Shown: piece after piece, positions 25,253-34,490 of the stretch | Position numbering within the stretch: position 1 is the first letter of the stretch | How the letters are laid out: every line of letters begins with the position of its first letter | NCBI GenBank assembly: GCA_030522375.1 | Contig: CP130488.1 | Coordinates: 496,001-560,000 of the forward strand | DNA from: Methanosuratincola petrocarbonis | Lineage (GTDB): Archaea > Thermoproteota > Methanomethylicia > Methanomethylicales > Methanomethylicaceae | Reading direction: 5' to 3' | DNA length: 64,000 nt | Notes under the pieces: model-generated | Seen by the model: the letters and a program-made list of their open reading frames with translations, nothing else | Told to the model about the DNA's origin: nothing | Database searches by the model: none | Translations under genes and position numbers: made by a program

Positions 25253-26382
25253 GCTCGAGCTACGAGAGGATATTCGACATACCCATAGGTCCCCAGCACC
25301 CCGCGCTGAAGGAGCCTGCGATGCTCAAGCTGAAGGTCGATGGGGAGCATGTGGTGGGCGTCGACTTGGACGTGAGCTACAACCACCGCGGCATCGAGAA
25401 GGCTGCAGAGTACAGGACCTACATACAGAATCTGTACCTGATCGAGAGGATCTGCGGGATCTGCAACGTGGCGCAGACCCTTACCTACTGCCTAGCTGTG
25501 GAGTCTCTGCACGGCAAGGAGATACCTCCCCGGGCTAGGTTCCTGAGGATCTTGGCTGAGGAGATCTCGAGGATAAACAGCCATCTCCTTTGGCTCGGGG
25601 TCGCTGCCCACGAGATAGGGTTCGATACGTTCTTCATGCACGTCTGGCTTGACCGCGAGATCACGCTGGGGCTGATGGAGGCGCTCTCGGGGAACAGGAT
25701 CACCTCATCGTACAATGTGATCGGTGGGGTGAGGCGTGACGTGACCGGGGATCTCCTCTCAAGGATAAGGAAGGGGCTTGACGAGCTCGAGCCGAGGGTC
25801 AAGAGGTACAGGGAGATCGTACTCAATGACAGGTCGATCCTAAAGAGGACCCAGGGGGTCGGGATCCTGAGCCCTGCGGACGCTGTGGCGACTTCTGCGG
25901 TGGGGCCGACGCTCAGGGCCTCTGGGATTAAGTCGGACGTCAGGGCCGATGACCCGTATTCCTCCCACGACCAAGTCCCGTTCAACGTCATCACAGCAGA
26001 CGGCTGCGACGCCCACGCCAGAATAATCGTCAGGCTCGACGAGATACTCGAGTCGATCCAGATGTGCAGGCACTGCGCTTCCAGGCTGCCTGCTGGGCCC
26101 ATACTTCAGAGGCTCCCGAGGCGTGCCCCCCAGGGCGAGGCGATGTCCAGGGTCGAGGCCCCGAGGGGGGAGCTCTTCCACTACATATGCTCGGACGGGT
26201 CCGACAAGCCGTACAGGTGCAAAGTGAGCACCCCGACGCTGGCGAACCTCCCTGCGCTCGTCAGGATGCTCACGTCGAAGGGCAAGTATGTGGTGAACAT
26301 AGCCGACGTGCCCGTGATACTCGCTTCGATCGACCCATGCTTCAGCTGTGCTGCACGCGTAGAGCAGTCGGGGGGCGTCTAG
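25249..26382 (+). CDS. Subunit D, group 4 [NiFe]-hydrogenase large-subunit type (NuoD-like)
   Basis: The 377-residue catalytic subunit keeps both pairs of metal-ligand cysteines: C69 and C72 in ERICGICNVAQ and C364 and C367 in DPCFSCAAR near the C-terminus. NuoD and classical FpoD lack these. The position of the usual histidine after the first pair is a glutamine here. GPQHPALKEPAMLKLKVDGE, NHRGIEKAAEYRTY and RINSHLLWLG are shared by both families. Only ten residues follow the last cysteine, so no cleavable C-terminal extension is present, as in some group 4 enzymes. A [NiFe] site is therefore likely, making this a possible energy-converting hydrogenase within a complex I-like frame. Confidence 0.9.
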   Translation: MSSSYERIFDIPIGPQHPALKEPAMLKLKVDGEHVVGVDLDVSYNHRGIEKAAEYRTYIQNLYLIERICGICNVAQTLTYCLAVESLHGKEIPPRARFLRILAEEISRINSHLLWLGVAAHEIGFDTFFMHVWLDREITLGLMEALSGNRITSSYNVIGGVRRDVTGDLLSRIRKGLDELEPRVKRYREIVLNDRSILKRTQGVGILSPADAVATSAVGPTLRASGIKSDVRADDPYSSHDQVPFNVITADGCDAHARIIVRLDEILESIQMCRHCASRLPAGPILQRLPRRAPQGEAMSRVEAPRGELFHYICSDGSDKPYRCKVSTPTLANLPALVRMLTSKGKYVVNIADVPVILASIDPCFSCAARVEQSGGV

Positions 26383-26384
26383 GC

Positions 26385-27362
26385 TTGGAGCCCGTTCTCT
26401 TGTCGATCATACAGACGGTTGTGTTCCCTGGCTTCCTGTTCCTGATAGCAATCTCGTTCCTCTACGAGTGGCTGGACCGGAAGATCTACGCCTGGATGCA
26501 GTTCCGCGCGGGCCCCGTCCTGGCCGGGCCTGTCGGCATCCTGCAGCCTCTCGCGGACTTCCTCAAGCTCATGGGCAAGGAGGACATCACCCCAGCGTAT
26601 GCAGATCGCCGGATATTCGGCGCCGTGCCGATCATGATGGTCGCGCTCATCCTCACATTCTGGGCGGTCGTACCGGTAACCGGACCAGCCGGGCTTGTCA
26701 GCTTCAGGGGCGATGTTGTGTTTGCCGTGGTATCTATGACGTTCTTCTGTATGCTGGTCTTCCTCGGCGGGTTCTCTTCTGCTGACCGGTTCTCGCTTCT
26801 TGGAGCCGAGAGGGCCGTTCTCCAGCTGCTCGGGTTCGAGATACCGCTCATGCTCTCGCTGACTGGGGTCTGCATACACACAGGGGGGCTCTCCCTGTCA
26901 GAGATCGTGTCCTGGCAGGCGGAAAACGGGTGGTCCTTGCTGGGCCCCCAGGCGATAGGATTCATCATATTCCTGATAGCCGCCCAGGCTGAGCTCGAGA
27001 GGATTCCCTTCGACATACCTGAGGCGGAGCAGGAGATAGTGGCAGGGTGGCTCACCGAGTACTCTGGGAGGAAGCTCGCCCTCATCAGGCTTGCGAAGGA
27101 TATGGAGCTGGTCTTCGTCTCTGGTCTGGCCGTTGCGCTCTTCCTCGGGGGGCCGATTGGGCCGTCCCCCGCAGGTCTGGAGTGGCTGGTGTACCCTGCT
27201 TACTTCATGATCAAATTAGCCCTCGTCGTGTCGATGCTCGCATTCATCAGGGGCCTCTTCGCGAGGGTCAGGATCGACCAGATGGTCTCTTTCGGATTGC
27301 GTTATTTGGTCCCCATCTCGCTCGCGCAGGTCGCGGCTACCATACTGTGGAGGCTGGTCTGA
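26385..27362 (+). CDS. nuoH: Complex I-like subunit H (NuoH/FpoH family)
   Basis: A 325-residue membrane protein with about eight helices that links the peripheral arm to the pump modules. EWLDRKIYAWMQFRAGPVLAGPVGILQPLADFLKL-type sequence and the IPFDIPEAEQEIVAGWLTEYSG loop (acidic, near the E-channel) are conserved NuoH signatures. The start is a TTG two bases after the subunit D stop; frame upstream of it only shadows subunit D. It overlaps the subunit I ATG by one base. Confidence 0.94.
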   Translation: MEPVLLSIIQTVVFPGFLFLIAISFLYEWLDRKIYAWMQFRAGPVLAGPVGILQPLADFLKLMGKEDITPAYADRRIFGAVPIMMVALILTFWAVVPVTGPAGLVSFRGDVVFAVVSMTFFCMLVFLGGFSSADRFSLLGAERAVLQLLGFEIPLMLSLTGVCIHTGGLSLSEIVSWQAENGWSLLGPQAIGFIIFLIAAQAELERIPFDIPEAEQEIVAGWLTEYSGRKLALIRLAKDMELVFVSGLAVALFLGGPIGPSPAGLEWLVYPAYFMIKLALVVSMLAFIRGLFARVRIDQMVSFGLRYLVPISLAQVAATILWRLV

Positions 27363-27700
27363 TGTCAGTACTCCGCGACATAATCGAGAGGAAAGCCCGG
27401 CGAGAGAAGATACGCCGGCACGCCCTCACTGGGGAAGGAAAGGTCGAGACCGACCCGTCATTCCGAGGCAGGGTAGGGCTCAAGAGGGAGCTGTGCATCG
27501 GCTGCTCGCTCTGCGAGAAGGACTGCCCATCGGCTGCAATCCAGATAGTCCAGGACGAGAAGGGGAAGCGCCCCGTCTTCTTCCTCGACAGGTGCATGTT
27601 CTGCGGGCAGTGCAAGGAGAGCTGCCCGACGAAGGCTATATACATGAGCAGCGAGCTTCAGCTTCCCGTGTTCGACAGGAGCGAGCTGGAGGTCAGATGA
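27362..27700 (+). CDS. nuoI: Complex I-like subunit I, 2x[4Fe-4S] ferredoxin (NuoI/FpoI family)
   Basis: The 112-residue protein carries two [4Fe-4S] clusters: C45-C48-C51-C55 (CIGCSLCEKDCP) and C78-C81-C84-C88 (CMFCGQCKESCP). It conducts electrons from ferredoxin, or another soluble donor, to subunit B. I placed the start at the ATG overlapping the subunit H stop. No NuoEFG-like or FpoF-like input subunit is encoded in the operon, so reduced ferredoxin is the likely electron donor or acceptor. Confidence 0.94.
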   Translation: MSVLRDIIERKARREKIRRHALTGEGKVETDPSFRGRVGLKRELCIGCSLCEKDCPSAAIQIVQDEKGKRPVFFLDRCMFCGQCKESCPTKAIYMSSELQLPVFDRSELEVR

Positions 27701-27703
27701 TCG

Positions 27704-27940
27704 ATGATCGACTTGGTTGTGGCTGCAATGATCGTCGCATTCGCGCTCATAGCAGTCCACGTGTCGGACCTGGTGAGGATGGCAATAGCCTTCTCTGCAA
27801 TGAGCCTGATGATCGCCGTGTCATTCTACCTGCTTGGCTCCGCGTACGCCTCAGCCTTCCAGATCGCCATTAATGCTGGGGCGGTGACGATATTGTTCTT
27901 GGCCATGATCCACGTGATGAAGAGGAGGAGGCTCGACTGA
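27704..27940 (+). CDS. Complex I-like subunit J, N-terminal half
   Basis: A 78-residue membrane protein with three helices; AAMIVAFALIAVHVSDLVRMAIAFSAMSLMIAVSFYLLGS and AFQIAINAGAVTILFLAMIHVMKR match the first part of NuoJ/FpoJ. In many archaeal complexes NuoJ is split into two genes, and the next gene supplies the second half. Starts and stops overlap (TGATG). Confidence 0.85.
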   Translation: MIDLVVAAMIVAFALIAVHVSDLVRMAIAFSAMSLMIAVSFYLLGSAYASAFQIAINAGAVTILFLAMIHVMKRRRLD

Positions 27941-28275
27941 TGGCTGGGGAAGGGCAGGCAGGGGACGCGGATCGGGCGTGGGAGTCGTGCCGCGGCCGAC
28001 AGGAGGGGGAGCCTGGGATGGTCGCCCGCGGCTGGATAAGGTGGGCCGGCATGCTGGCGGTGGTCGCGGCGCTGGCAATCCTAACCATCGCATTCAACCA
28101 GTCCTTCACCATATCCGCGCCATGGCAATCAGCAGCGCCCTTCGACGACGACCCGGGCTTTCTCTGGGATTTCCGGGGGATCGACGTGGCGGTGCAGGGT
28201 GTGATCATCTTGGCTGCTACTGTCGCGGTAACCTCCCTGCTGAGGGAGTACAGCGTGGTGGGAGAGGATGAGTGA
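27940..28275 (+). CDS. Complex I-like subunit J, C-terminal half (split NuoJ / MrpB-like)
   Basis: The 111-residue protein has two hydrophobic helices. The stretch LWDFRGIDVAVQGVIILAATVAVTSLL is like the end of split J or MrpB/MbhE-type subunits. About 30 polar residues at the N-terminus may not be translated if a later ATG (around 28018) is the true start. It overlaps both neighbours. I am confident of its membership in the complex, less so of the exact equivalence. Confidence 0.75.
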   Translation: MAGEGQAGDADRAWESCRGRQEGEPGMVARGWIRWAGMLAVVAALAILTIAFNQSFTISAPWQSAAPFDDDPGFLWDFRGIDVAVQGVIILAATVAVTSLLREYSVVGEDE

Positions 28276-28570
28276 GGTATTCAGCGCTGCTGCATTGGCC
28301 CTCTTCTTCATAGGGCTCTACTGCATCGTGACCAGGCGGAACATGATAAAGACAGTCCTTGGGATCGAGATAATGACCTCTGCAGTGAACCTTAACTTCA
28401 TGTCGTATGCATCCTCAGGGGGCGCATCCGACCCGCTGGGTACGAGCATTGTGATAGTCTCGGTTTCGGTAGGGGCCGCCATAGCTGCGCTCGCCCTCTC
28501 GATGGTGATCGCAGTCTACCGCAAGACTGGGAGCGTGGACGTCAGGGAGCTGAGGAGGCTGAAGTGGTGA
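28268..28570 (+). CDS. nuoK: Complex I-like subunit K (NuoK/FpoK family)
   Basis: A 100-residue protein with three helices. RNMIKTVLGIEIMTSAVNLNFM carries the conserved glutamate (LGIE) of the NuoK proton-channel, and SVGAAIAALALSMVIAVYRKTGSVDV ends the protein as in NuoK/MrpC. It overlaps its neighbours on both sides. Confidence 0.93.
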   Translation: MSEVFSAAALALFFIGLYCIVTRRNMIKTVLGIEIMTSAVNLNFMSYASSGGASDPLGTSIVIVSVSVGAAIAALALSMVIAVYRKTGSVDVRELRRLKW

Positions 28571-30072
28571 GCGACCTTCCCGTTTACCTCCCGTTGGTGC
28601 CGCCCCTGGCAGGCGCTGTGGTCCTGACTGCCACATCTTCCCTATACAGGAAGAGGAGATATGGCGCCGCGAGGTGGCTCGTCTCGCTGACTTCCCTCTT
28701 GGCTTCGCTAGCCTTGCTGATACTGATGGTCCCTTCGGTGCCTGCGTCTTACCAGCTTGGGGGTTACGGCCCGCCCGCCGGCTCCTGCCTGCGCCTCGAC
28801 GCCCTATCGGCCTTCCTCTGCCTCACCGCTGTCGCGATCACTTCTCTCTCGGTCGCCTTCTCCTACAGGTACATGGAGCACGACCGCGGGAAGAACAGGT
28901 ACTACTCCCTGATGCTCCTGCTCACGGCAGGGCTGCTTGGCGTCTTTTTGTCGGGCGACCTCTTCACACTCTTCGTCTTCTGGGAGCTCATGTGCGTCTC
29001 GTCTTATGCGCTCGTCGCATTCAGGAAGCACGAATGGGAGCCGCTCGAGGCCGGCTTCAAGTACCTGGTGATGAGCACCGTCGGCTCGCTGGTGGCGCTG
29101 TACGGGATCTCGCTCATTTACGGGATCGCTGGGACGCTCGAGATATCCGGGATAGGGGCTGCGCTCTCGGGTGCCGGACTCGTCGGGTACTTCCCGCTTG
29201 CCATGATCGTCGCAGGGTTCGGCGTGACGGCTGCGATAGTCCCGTTCCACACCTGGCTACCCGACGCCCACCCCGCAGCGCCGAGCCCAGTCAGCGCAGT
29301 ACTCTCTGGGCTGGTGATAAAGGGCGGCGTGTACGCCATATTCAGGGTGCTGTTCACTGGGTTCACATCGTATGGCTTCGCAGTCCCTCTGATGATCCTG
29401 GGGGCTGCCACGATGACCCTCGGTAACCTGATGGTGTTCGCGCAGCAGGACATCAAGCGGTTCTTCGCCTACAGCAGCGTCGCCAACATGGGCCTGATCT
29501 TGATGGCAGGCGGCGCGGCGTCGCAGATCGCTGTGGCACACCCAGCAGACGCGGGGCTGGCTTATGTCGCGATGGCTGGGGCGCTCTTCCATGTCCTCAA
29601 CCACGCGCTTGGCAAGTCGCTCCTGTTCCTCTCATCCGGATCGATGATCCACTCTGCCAAGACCAGGTCGATCCAGTCCCTCGAGGGGATCGCGAGGAGG
29701 ATGCCCTGGTCCGGAGGGGCAATGGCTATCGGGCTCCTGAGCCTCGCAGGGGTGCCCCCGTTGGGCGGTTTCTGGAGCAAGCTAATGGTTCTTGCGCCGC
29801 TGGCTGCGCTCCTGCCGGCTGGGGATCCTGCCCTCGCTGCAGCCTTTGTCGTGGTGCTTGCCAACAGCCTGATCGCAGCCGGGTACTACACCTGGCTTGC
29901 CCAGCGGATCGCGTTCAAGCCCGCAGCCGTCCCGGAGAGCGTGGGGGAGCCCCCTCTCTCGATGGTGATCCCAGTCGTGATCCTCTCGCTCGTGTGCATA
30001 TGTGTGACCTTCGCCTTGCCGTGGATCATTCCCGCGTTCGAGTCTATCTCCAGGTCTCTGATGGGGGTGTGA
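28564..30072 (+). CDS. Complex I-like antiporter-type subunit (NuoN/MrpD family), first copy
   Basis: A 502-residue protein with about 14 helices. FTLFVFWELMCVSSYALV holds the conserved glutamate of the half-channel, and PFHTWLPDAHPAAPSPVSAVLSGLVIKGGVYAIFRV holds the two lysines and the proline-rich loop of antiporter-like subunits. It resembles MrpD/NuoN/HyfB types rather than NuoL. The start is GTG at 28564 or 28567, overlapping subunit K. It is one of three pump-like subunits of this operon, which implies translocation of several ions per electron pair. Confidence 0.9.
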   Translation: MVSDLPVYLPLVPPLAGAVVLTATSSLYRKRRYGAARWLVSLTSLLASLALLILMVPSVPASYQLGGYGPPAGSCLRLDALSAFLCLTAVAITSLSVAFSYRYMEHDRGKNRYYSLMLLLTAGLLGVFLSGDLFTLFVFWELMCVSSYALVAFRKHEWEPLEAGFKYLVMSTVGSLVALYGISLIYGIAGTLEISGIGAALSGAGLVGYFPLAMIVAGFGVTAAIVPFHTWLPDAHPAAPSPVSAVLSGLVIKGGVYAIFRVLFTGFTSYGFAVPLMILGAATMTLGNLMVFAQQDIKRFFAYSSVANMGLILMAGGAASQIAVAHPADAGLAYVAMAGALFHVLNHALGKSLLFLSSGSMIHSAKTRSIQSLEGIARRMPWSGGAMAIGLLSLAGVPPLGGFWSKLMVLAPLAALLPAGDPALAAAFVVVLANSLIAAGYYTWLAQRIAFKPAAVPESVGEPPLSMVIPVVILSLVCICVTFALPWIIPAFESISRSLMGV

Positions 30073-30075
30073 TGG

Positions 30076-32130
30076 GTGGCAGTGGTCTCTGGTGACTGGA
30101 TAGGGTTGGCGCCTGCCTGGCTCTGCTGGCTCGTCCCATTTGCTGGGGCTCTGCTGGTGCTGGCATTGAGCAAGATCAGCAGGAGGACAATGGAGATCAT
30201 TGGGGCAGCATCTGTGGCGGCGTCCGCTGCGCTAGCCCTGGTCATGGCGACCTGGATCCCAGGGGCCGACTTCCCGATAAGGCTCACGACCCCATGGGTG
30301 CAGCTCGCTGGCCCCTCGGGGGACCTCCTGGTGCCCGCCATAGCCTTCGGGATCCTCGTGGATCCTGTAAGCATAATACTTGCCAATGTCGTCGCCGCCG
30401 TCGGGGCGCTGATCATGGTCTACTCGATCAGGTACATGGGAGACGAGCCTAGCACCACGCGGTTCTGGTTCCTGATGGACGCATTTGTCGGCAGCATGCT
30501 CTTCCTCGTGATGTCCGACAACCTGGTCCAGATGCTCTTCGGTTGGGAGGGCGTCGGCCTCTGCTCCTACGCACTGATCGGCTACTGGTACAGGGACTCG
30601 AAGGACCAGAAGGGCTGGCTGACTACTTGGGTCGGCGAGGGCAACGAGTCGTACCCGCCTTCGCACGCCGGGATGAAGGCTTTCCTGATGACAAGGTTCG
30701 GCGACGTGCTCATGATTGCGGGGGTGATCCTCCTCGCCATCTCCGCTGGGTCTTTCTCCTTCCTGGAGATCGCTGGGCGCGTGGGTTCTGCTGGCGCCAA
30801 TCCCCTCCTGCTCCCTGCCTCGCTCCTGATCCTATTCGGCGCGATAGGGAAGTCCGCCCAGCTCCCTCTGATGGAGTGGCTCCCTGACGCGATGACCGGG
30901 CCCGCGCCAGTCAGTGCACTGATTCATGCGGCGACGATGGTCAAGGCAGGAGTCTACCTCATCGCCCGCGTCTTCCCGATATTCTACATCGCCGCGGCTG
31001 CAGACCCCGGGCTGATCCGCTTCTTCGAGATCGCCGCATGGGTCGGGGCAGCCACCGCTTTCGTCTCCGCCACGCAGGCAGCCGTCTCGACCGAGCTGAA
31101 GAAGGTACTCGCATACTCCACCGTGAGCCAGATAGGGTACATGATGCTTGCGATGGGGGTTGCAGGCACAATGGCCGAGTTCTACATCGGGTACGCTGGC
31201 GGGATATTCCACCTGATGAGCCACGCAGTCTTCAAGGCGGCGCTATTCCTCGCGTCCGGCGCAGTCATACACGCCACCGGGTCCCGTTTCATGCACCACA
31301 TGGGCGGCCTGAGGAAAAAGATGCCCCTCACTTTCCTAGGGGTCCTCATCCCCTCGCTCTCGCTCATGGGGGTGCCGGTCCTGTTCAGCGGGTTCTGGAG
31401 CAAGGACATGATCCTCGAGGCCGTACTCGAGTCTGGCAGCCTCCCCCTGCTCGCGGTCTCGCTCGCGACCGTCTCGCTCACTTGCTTCTACACGGTAAGG
31501 ATGGTGGGAAAGGTCTTCTTCGGATCCCCCTCTGAGCCTGTAGAGGGCAGTGGTGGTGGCGCGGATGGGCACCACTCGGGCGACCCATCGCCGCTGATGT
31601 CCTTGCCCGTGCTCGCCCTCTCGGCTGCGACCGTTGCCATGGGGGTTTTTGGGGTATATGAGCGGGAATGGCTGGCAGGGCTGCTCGGCGGGTATATCGG
31701 GTCCCTGATCGGGATCCACGGCGAGATCCACTTGGGGGATCCTAGCGCTCAGATCCTGGTCTCAGGTGCTTCCCTCGCCTTCATAGTTATCGGGGCCGTC
31801 CCTGCGTACCTGATCTACGTAAGGGGGATGCGGAGCCCCAGCTGGAGCCCCTTTAGAAGCATCGGCTCCTTCTTCGCACACAGGTGGTACATCAACAGGG
31901 CCTACTACGCGCTATTTGTCTACCCTGTGTTCAGGCTGGGGGGTTGGATTGCGGACCGGGTCGAGGAGGGGTTCTTCCGGTCAGCAGAGCGCTCAGCCCA
32001 GTCCTCGCTGCTGGGGCTCGTCGAGAGGCTCAAGAAGACCCACACCGGGGGGCTCAATGAGAACCTCATAGCAGCGCTTGCAGGTATGATCCTTATCGTC
32101 ATAATGCTCCTGTTGGTGGTGGTTTCATGA
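30076..32130 (+). CDS. nuoL: Complex I-like subunit L (NuoL/FpoL family)
   Basis: With 684 residues it is the largest pump-like subunit. FGWEGVGLCSYALIGYWYRD carries the conserved glutamate, LPLMEWLPDAMTGPAPVSALIHAATMVKAGVYLIARV the channel lysines and the ALIHAATMV motif, and GVPVLFSGFWSKDMILEA a later conserved loop. The C-terminal 100 residues should form the amphipathic lateral helix typical of NuoL. Its place between two other antiporter-like genes is unusual in order (first copy, L, then N). Confidence 0.94.
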   Translation: MAVVSGDWIGLAPAWLCWLVPFAGALLVLALSKISRRTMEIIGAASVAASAALALVMATWIPGADFPIRLTTPWVQLAGPSGDLLVPAIAFGILVDPVSIILANVVAAVGALIMVYSIRYMGDEPSTTRFWFLMDAFVGSMLFLVMSDNLVQMLFGWEGVGLCSYALIGYWYRDSKDQKGWLTTWVGEGNESYPPSHAGMKAFLMTRFGDVLMIAGVILLAISAGSFSFLEIAGRVGSAGANPLLLPASLLILFGAIGKSAQLPLMEWLPDAMTGPAPVSALIHAATMVKAGVYLIARVFPIFYIAAAADPGLIRFFEIAAWVGAATAFVSATQAAVSTELKKVLAYSTVSQIGYMMLAMGVAGTMAEFYIGYAGGIFHLMSHAVFKAALFLASGAVIHATGSRFMHHMGGLRKKMPLTFLGVLIPSLSLMGVPVLFSGFWSKDMILEAVLESGSLPLLAVSLATVSLTCFYTVRMVGKVFFGSPSEPVEGSGGGADGHHSGDPSPLMSLPVLALSAATVAMGVFGVYEREWLAGLLGGYIGSLIGIHGEIHLGDPSAQILVSGASLAFIVIGAVPAYLIYVRGMRSPSWSPFRSIGSFFAHRWYINRAYYALFVYPVFRLGGWIADRVEEGFFRSAERSAQSSLLGLVERLKKTHTGGLNENLIAALAGMILIVIMLLLVVVS

Positions 32131-33581
32131 TGGAAATCCAGAGCAGCCCCGCTACACTGTACCTCGTTGCAGCCCTCTTGGCGTCCTCGCCGGTCGCATT
32201 CGCGCTGGAGAGGCTGGGGAGGCGCGCCCCAGCGATCTTCTCTGGCGCCTTCCTGATTGCTTCTGGGCTGGTCTTGGCACTGTCAGGAGCCCTCGGGGGG
32301 ACCTTCTTCACGCTCGCGGATCTGCCTTTCTTGGGGAGGATCGCGCTCTTCGCAGACGGGCTCTCCTCGCCGTTGCTGATCGCGCTGCTCGCGATAGCCG
32401 GGCTCGTCTCGATCTCCGGCTGCAGTGGGGAAGCAAAGCCGCAGCGCGGGTTCCAAGCGCTCTTCCTCCTCTATGTCGCTGGCGTTGCAGGGCTCTTCCT
32501 CTCGGCAAACCTTGTGCTGCTCTTCGCCTTCCTCGAGCTGACGCTCATCGCCTCCTGGCTTGCGCTCGGGTGGTGGGGCGGTCAGGGCCGGGGCAGGGCA
32601 TCGATCAAGTACTTCATCTACACCGAGCTCGGCGCGCTGATGCTTCTCGCCGGGATCCTGATCCTATGGGGGTCGGCTGGGACACTCGATGCCCTTTCTG
32701 CCCCCTCCAGCACACCCCCCTCACCTGGGGCGATGCTCGGGATCGCGTTCATAATCGCCGGCGTCTTCGTCAAGAGCGCCGTATTCCCGGTGCATGGCTG
32801 GCTCCCTGACGCGTATTCCGAGTCCCCGCCTAGGCTCGCGGCCGCCCTCTCGTTTTCCACTATAGCGGTGGGCGCATACCTGCTGCTGAGGATCTTCGGT
32901 TCTTTCCTGCCCGGCGCGCTATCGGATCCAAGCGTCTCAGGGGTCCTGGCTGCTTTCGGCCTCTTCAACATCCTCTACGGGGGGATCGCAGCGATCAGGC
33001 AGAGGGATCTCCGCAGGGCCCTCTCATACTCGAGCATCAGCCAAGCGGGGTACGTCCTTATCGGCGTCGCCTCGGCGACCCAGATAGGGTTCCTCGGCGT
33101 GCTCATCTGGGCAGTGGCGCACGGCTTCGGCAAGTCCGCGCTCTTCCTCATCTCCGGGGAGTACCGTCGTTCCATCGGGACCGACTCGCTGGATAAACTG
33201 GGCGGTCTGGCTGGGAAGATGCCTTTGACCTCCTCTTCGCTCCTGATCTCATTCCTGAGCCTCGCGGGCATCCCGCCGACGCTGGGGTTCTGGGGAGAGT
33301 TCTTCATCCTGTTCGGGTTCGCCTCTTCCCTCCTTAAAGCAGGGTTCGATCCGTTCAGGCTGGGGGTGCTCGTTGTAGCAGCCGCCTTCACGGTGGTCTC
33401 GGCGGCCTACGGGCTCTGGGCCGCTCGGCGCATACTGTACGGCGAGGTCGCCCCAGCCGCCCAGTGCGCCCGAGACGTGCCCTCTTTCGCTTTGCCGCTA
33501 CTCGCGATGGTCTTGGCGCTCATCGCCCTAGGCATAGTGCCCTCTCTTCTTGCCGGGGCATTCTGGATATATCCTGGCTGA
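32127..33581 (+). CDS. nuoN: Complex I-like subunit N (NuoN family), second antiporter-like protein
   Basis: A 484-residue membrane protein. LLFAFLELTLIASWLAL carries the conserved glutamate, FPVHGWLPDAYSESPPRLAAALSF the channel loop, RDLRRALSYSSISQAGYVLIGVA and GIPPTLGFWGEFFILFG are typical of NuoN and MrpD. The SPPRLAAALSFS loop differs from the common PSPVSA form. It closes the operon, with the ATG overlapping the subunit L stop. No FpoO-like gene follows. Confidence 0.9.
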   Translation: MMEIQSSPATLYLVAALLASSPVAFALERLGRRAPAIFSGAFLIASGLVLALSGALGGTFFTLADLPFLGRIALFADGLSSPLLIALLAIAGLVSISGCSGEAKPQRGFQALFLLYVAGVAGLFLSANLVLLFAFLELTLIASWLALGWWGGQGRGRASIKYFIYTELGALMLLAGILILWGSAGTLDALSAPSSTPPSPGAMLGIAFIIAGVFVKSAVFPVHGWLPDAYSESPPRLAAALSFSTIAVGAYLLLRIFGSFLPGALSDPSVSGVLAAFGLFNILYGGIAAIRQRDLRRALSYSSISQAGYVLIGVASATQIGFLGVLIWAVAHGFGKSALFLISGEYRRSIGTDSLDKLGGLAGKMPLTSSSLLISFLSLAGIPPTLGFWGEFFILFGFASSLLKAGFDPFRLGVLVVAAAFTVVSAAYGLWAARRILYGEVAPAAQCARDVPSFALPLLAMVLALIALGIVPSLLAGAFWIYPG

Positions 33582-33790
33582 GAAGCGTTTTCTTAGCGGA
33601 CGCGCTGCCTGCTTCATCATATTCTTCCCGCCGTTCTCTTCCAGAAGCCTGATGCCCAATGGACGCAAATGGGCAAAGAGACGGTGATTAGGGGGCACTC
33701 AGGGCGAAGATCATCCTTTGCAAAGTGCGCCAGCCACAAGCCCGAACCCTGCCCATCGCTGAGACTTCTCCATCCAACAGCGCGCCAAGG
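33582..33790. other. Intergenic region between convergent operon end and MgtC-like gene
   Basis: I see no gene here. It lies between the 3' ends of two convergent genes and probably holds the transcription ends of both; a weak T-rich run occurs near 33615. Confidence 0.3.
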
Positions 33791-34420
33791 CTACTCTCCC
33801 TTGAGCGCGTTGAACCACTTCTTGCTCCTGAGCCTGCTGGCTAGGACGGGTATGCAGTCCTTCCTTCCGAATATCGTGTATGTCAACGCCATCCTTCCCG
33901 ACTCCTTGTCCTCCTCGATCCCCTCGAACCTGAAGTTCTTTGCGCAAGCGGCTATCTCCCCCTCGATCTCCCCTGGGTCGACTATCTCGCTCGTGTAGAC
34001 GGTTACCTTCTCCTGGGTTCCGATCCCCTTCTTGTCCAGCGCCCTGTCCAGAGCGAGCGAGGACAGCACAAGTGCATAGAGAGTCCCGGCAACCGCGTAC
34101 TCCCCCAGCGCCATGATCACTCCGAAGCACGCGAAGAACCATATGCTCGCGGCAGTGGTGAACCCGAAGACCTTTTTCGCAGTCTTTATCAGGGCACCGG
34201 CGCCGAGGAAGCCCGTAGCAGTCACAATGGCAGCCAGGAGCGGAACTGCGCCCTCCTGCACCTCTTCCAGCGCCACTATTGAAAGCCCGCACGCCGCCAT
34301 CGCCACGAAGACGTAGATCCCGAACCCCGCGGGCTTGAACGAACGCTGCCTCTCAATGCCGAAGATAAGTGCGAGGATGAATGTCGCTACAACCTTGGCT
34401 ACAATGCTGAAAATTTCCAT
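33791..34420 (-). CDS. MgtC/SapB family membrane protein
   Basis: The 209 residues start with four or five helices. FILALIFGIERQRSFKPAG and VTATGFLGAGALIKTAKKVFGFTTAASIWF are the MgtC/SapB signatures. The C-terminal third is a small soluble domain, as in many members. MgtC proteins are linked to magnesium homeostasis and to modulation of ATP synthase in bacteria; the archaeal role is unknown. I prefer the ATG at 34420, which has GGTGAT four bases before it; GTG at 34429 and ATG at 34426 are in frame. Confidence 0.85.
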   Translation of the reverse strand: MEIFSIVAKVVATFILALIFGIERQRSFKPAGFGIYVFVAMAACGLSIVALEEVQEGAVPLLAAIVTATGFLGAGALIKTAKKVFGFTTAASIWFFACFGVIMALGEYAVAGTLYALVLSSLALDRALDKKGIGTQEKVTVYTSEIVDPGEIEGEIAACAKNFRFEGIEEDKESGRMALTYTIFGRKDCIPVLASRLRSKKWFNALKGE

Positions 34421-34490
34421 TGACATCACCCGAAGAGCATTGTGAAAGGGAGGGCGATCTTTTAAAATTTTCTATCAAAACTGACCGTGC

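Noticed and set aside
26064..26384. An upstream extension of subunit H
   Set aside because: This part lies inside subunit D in another frame; the hydrophobic NuoH sequence begins at the TTG at 26385.
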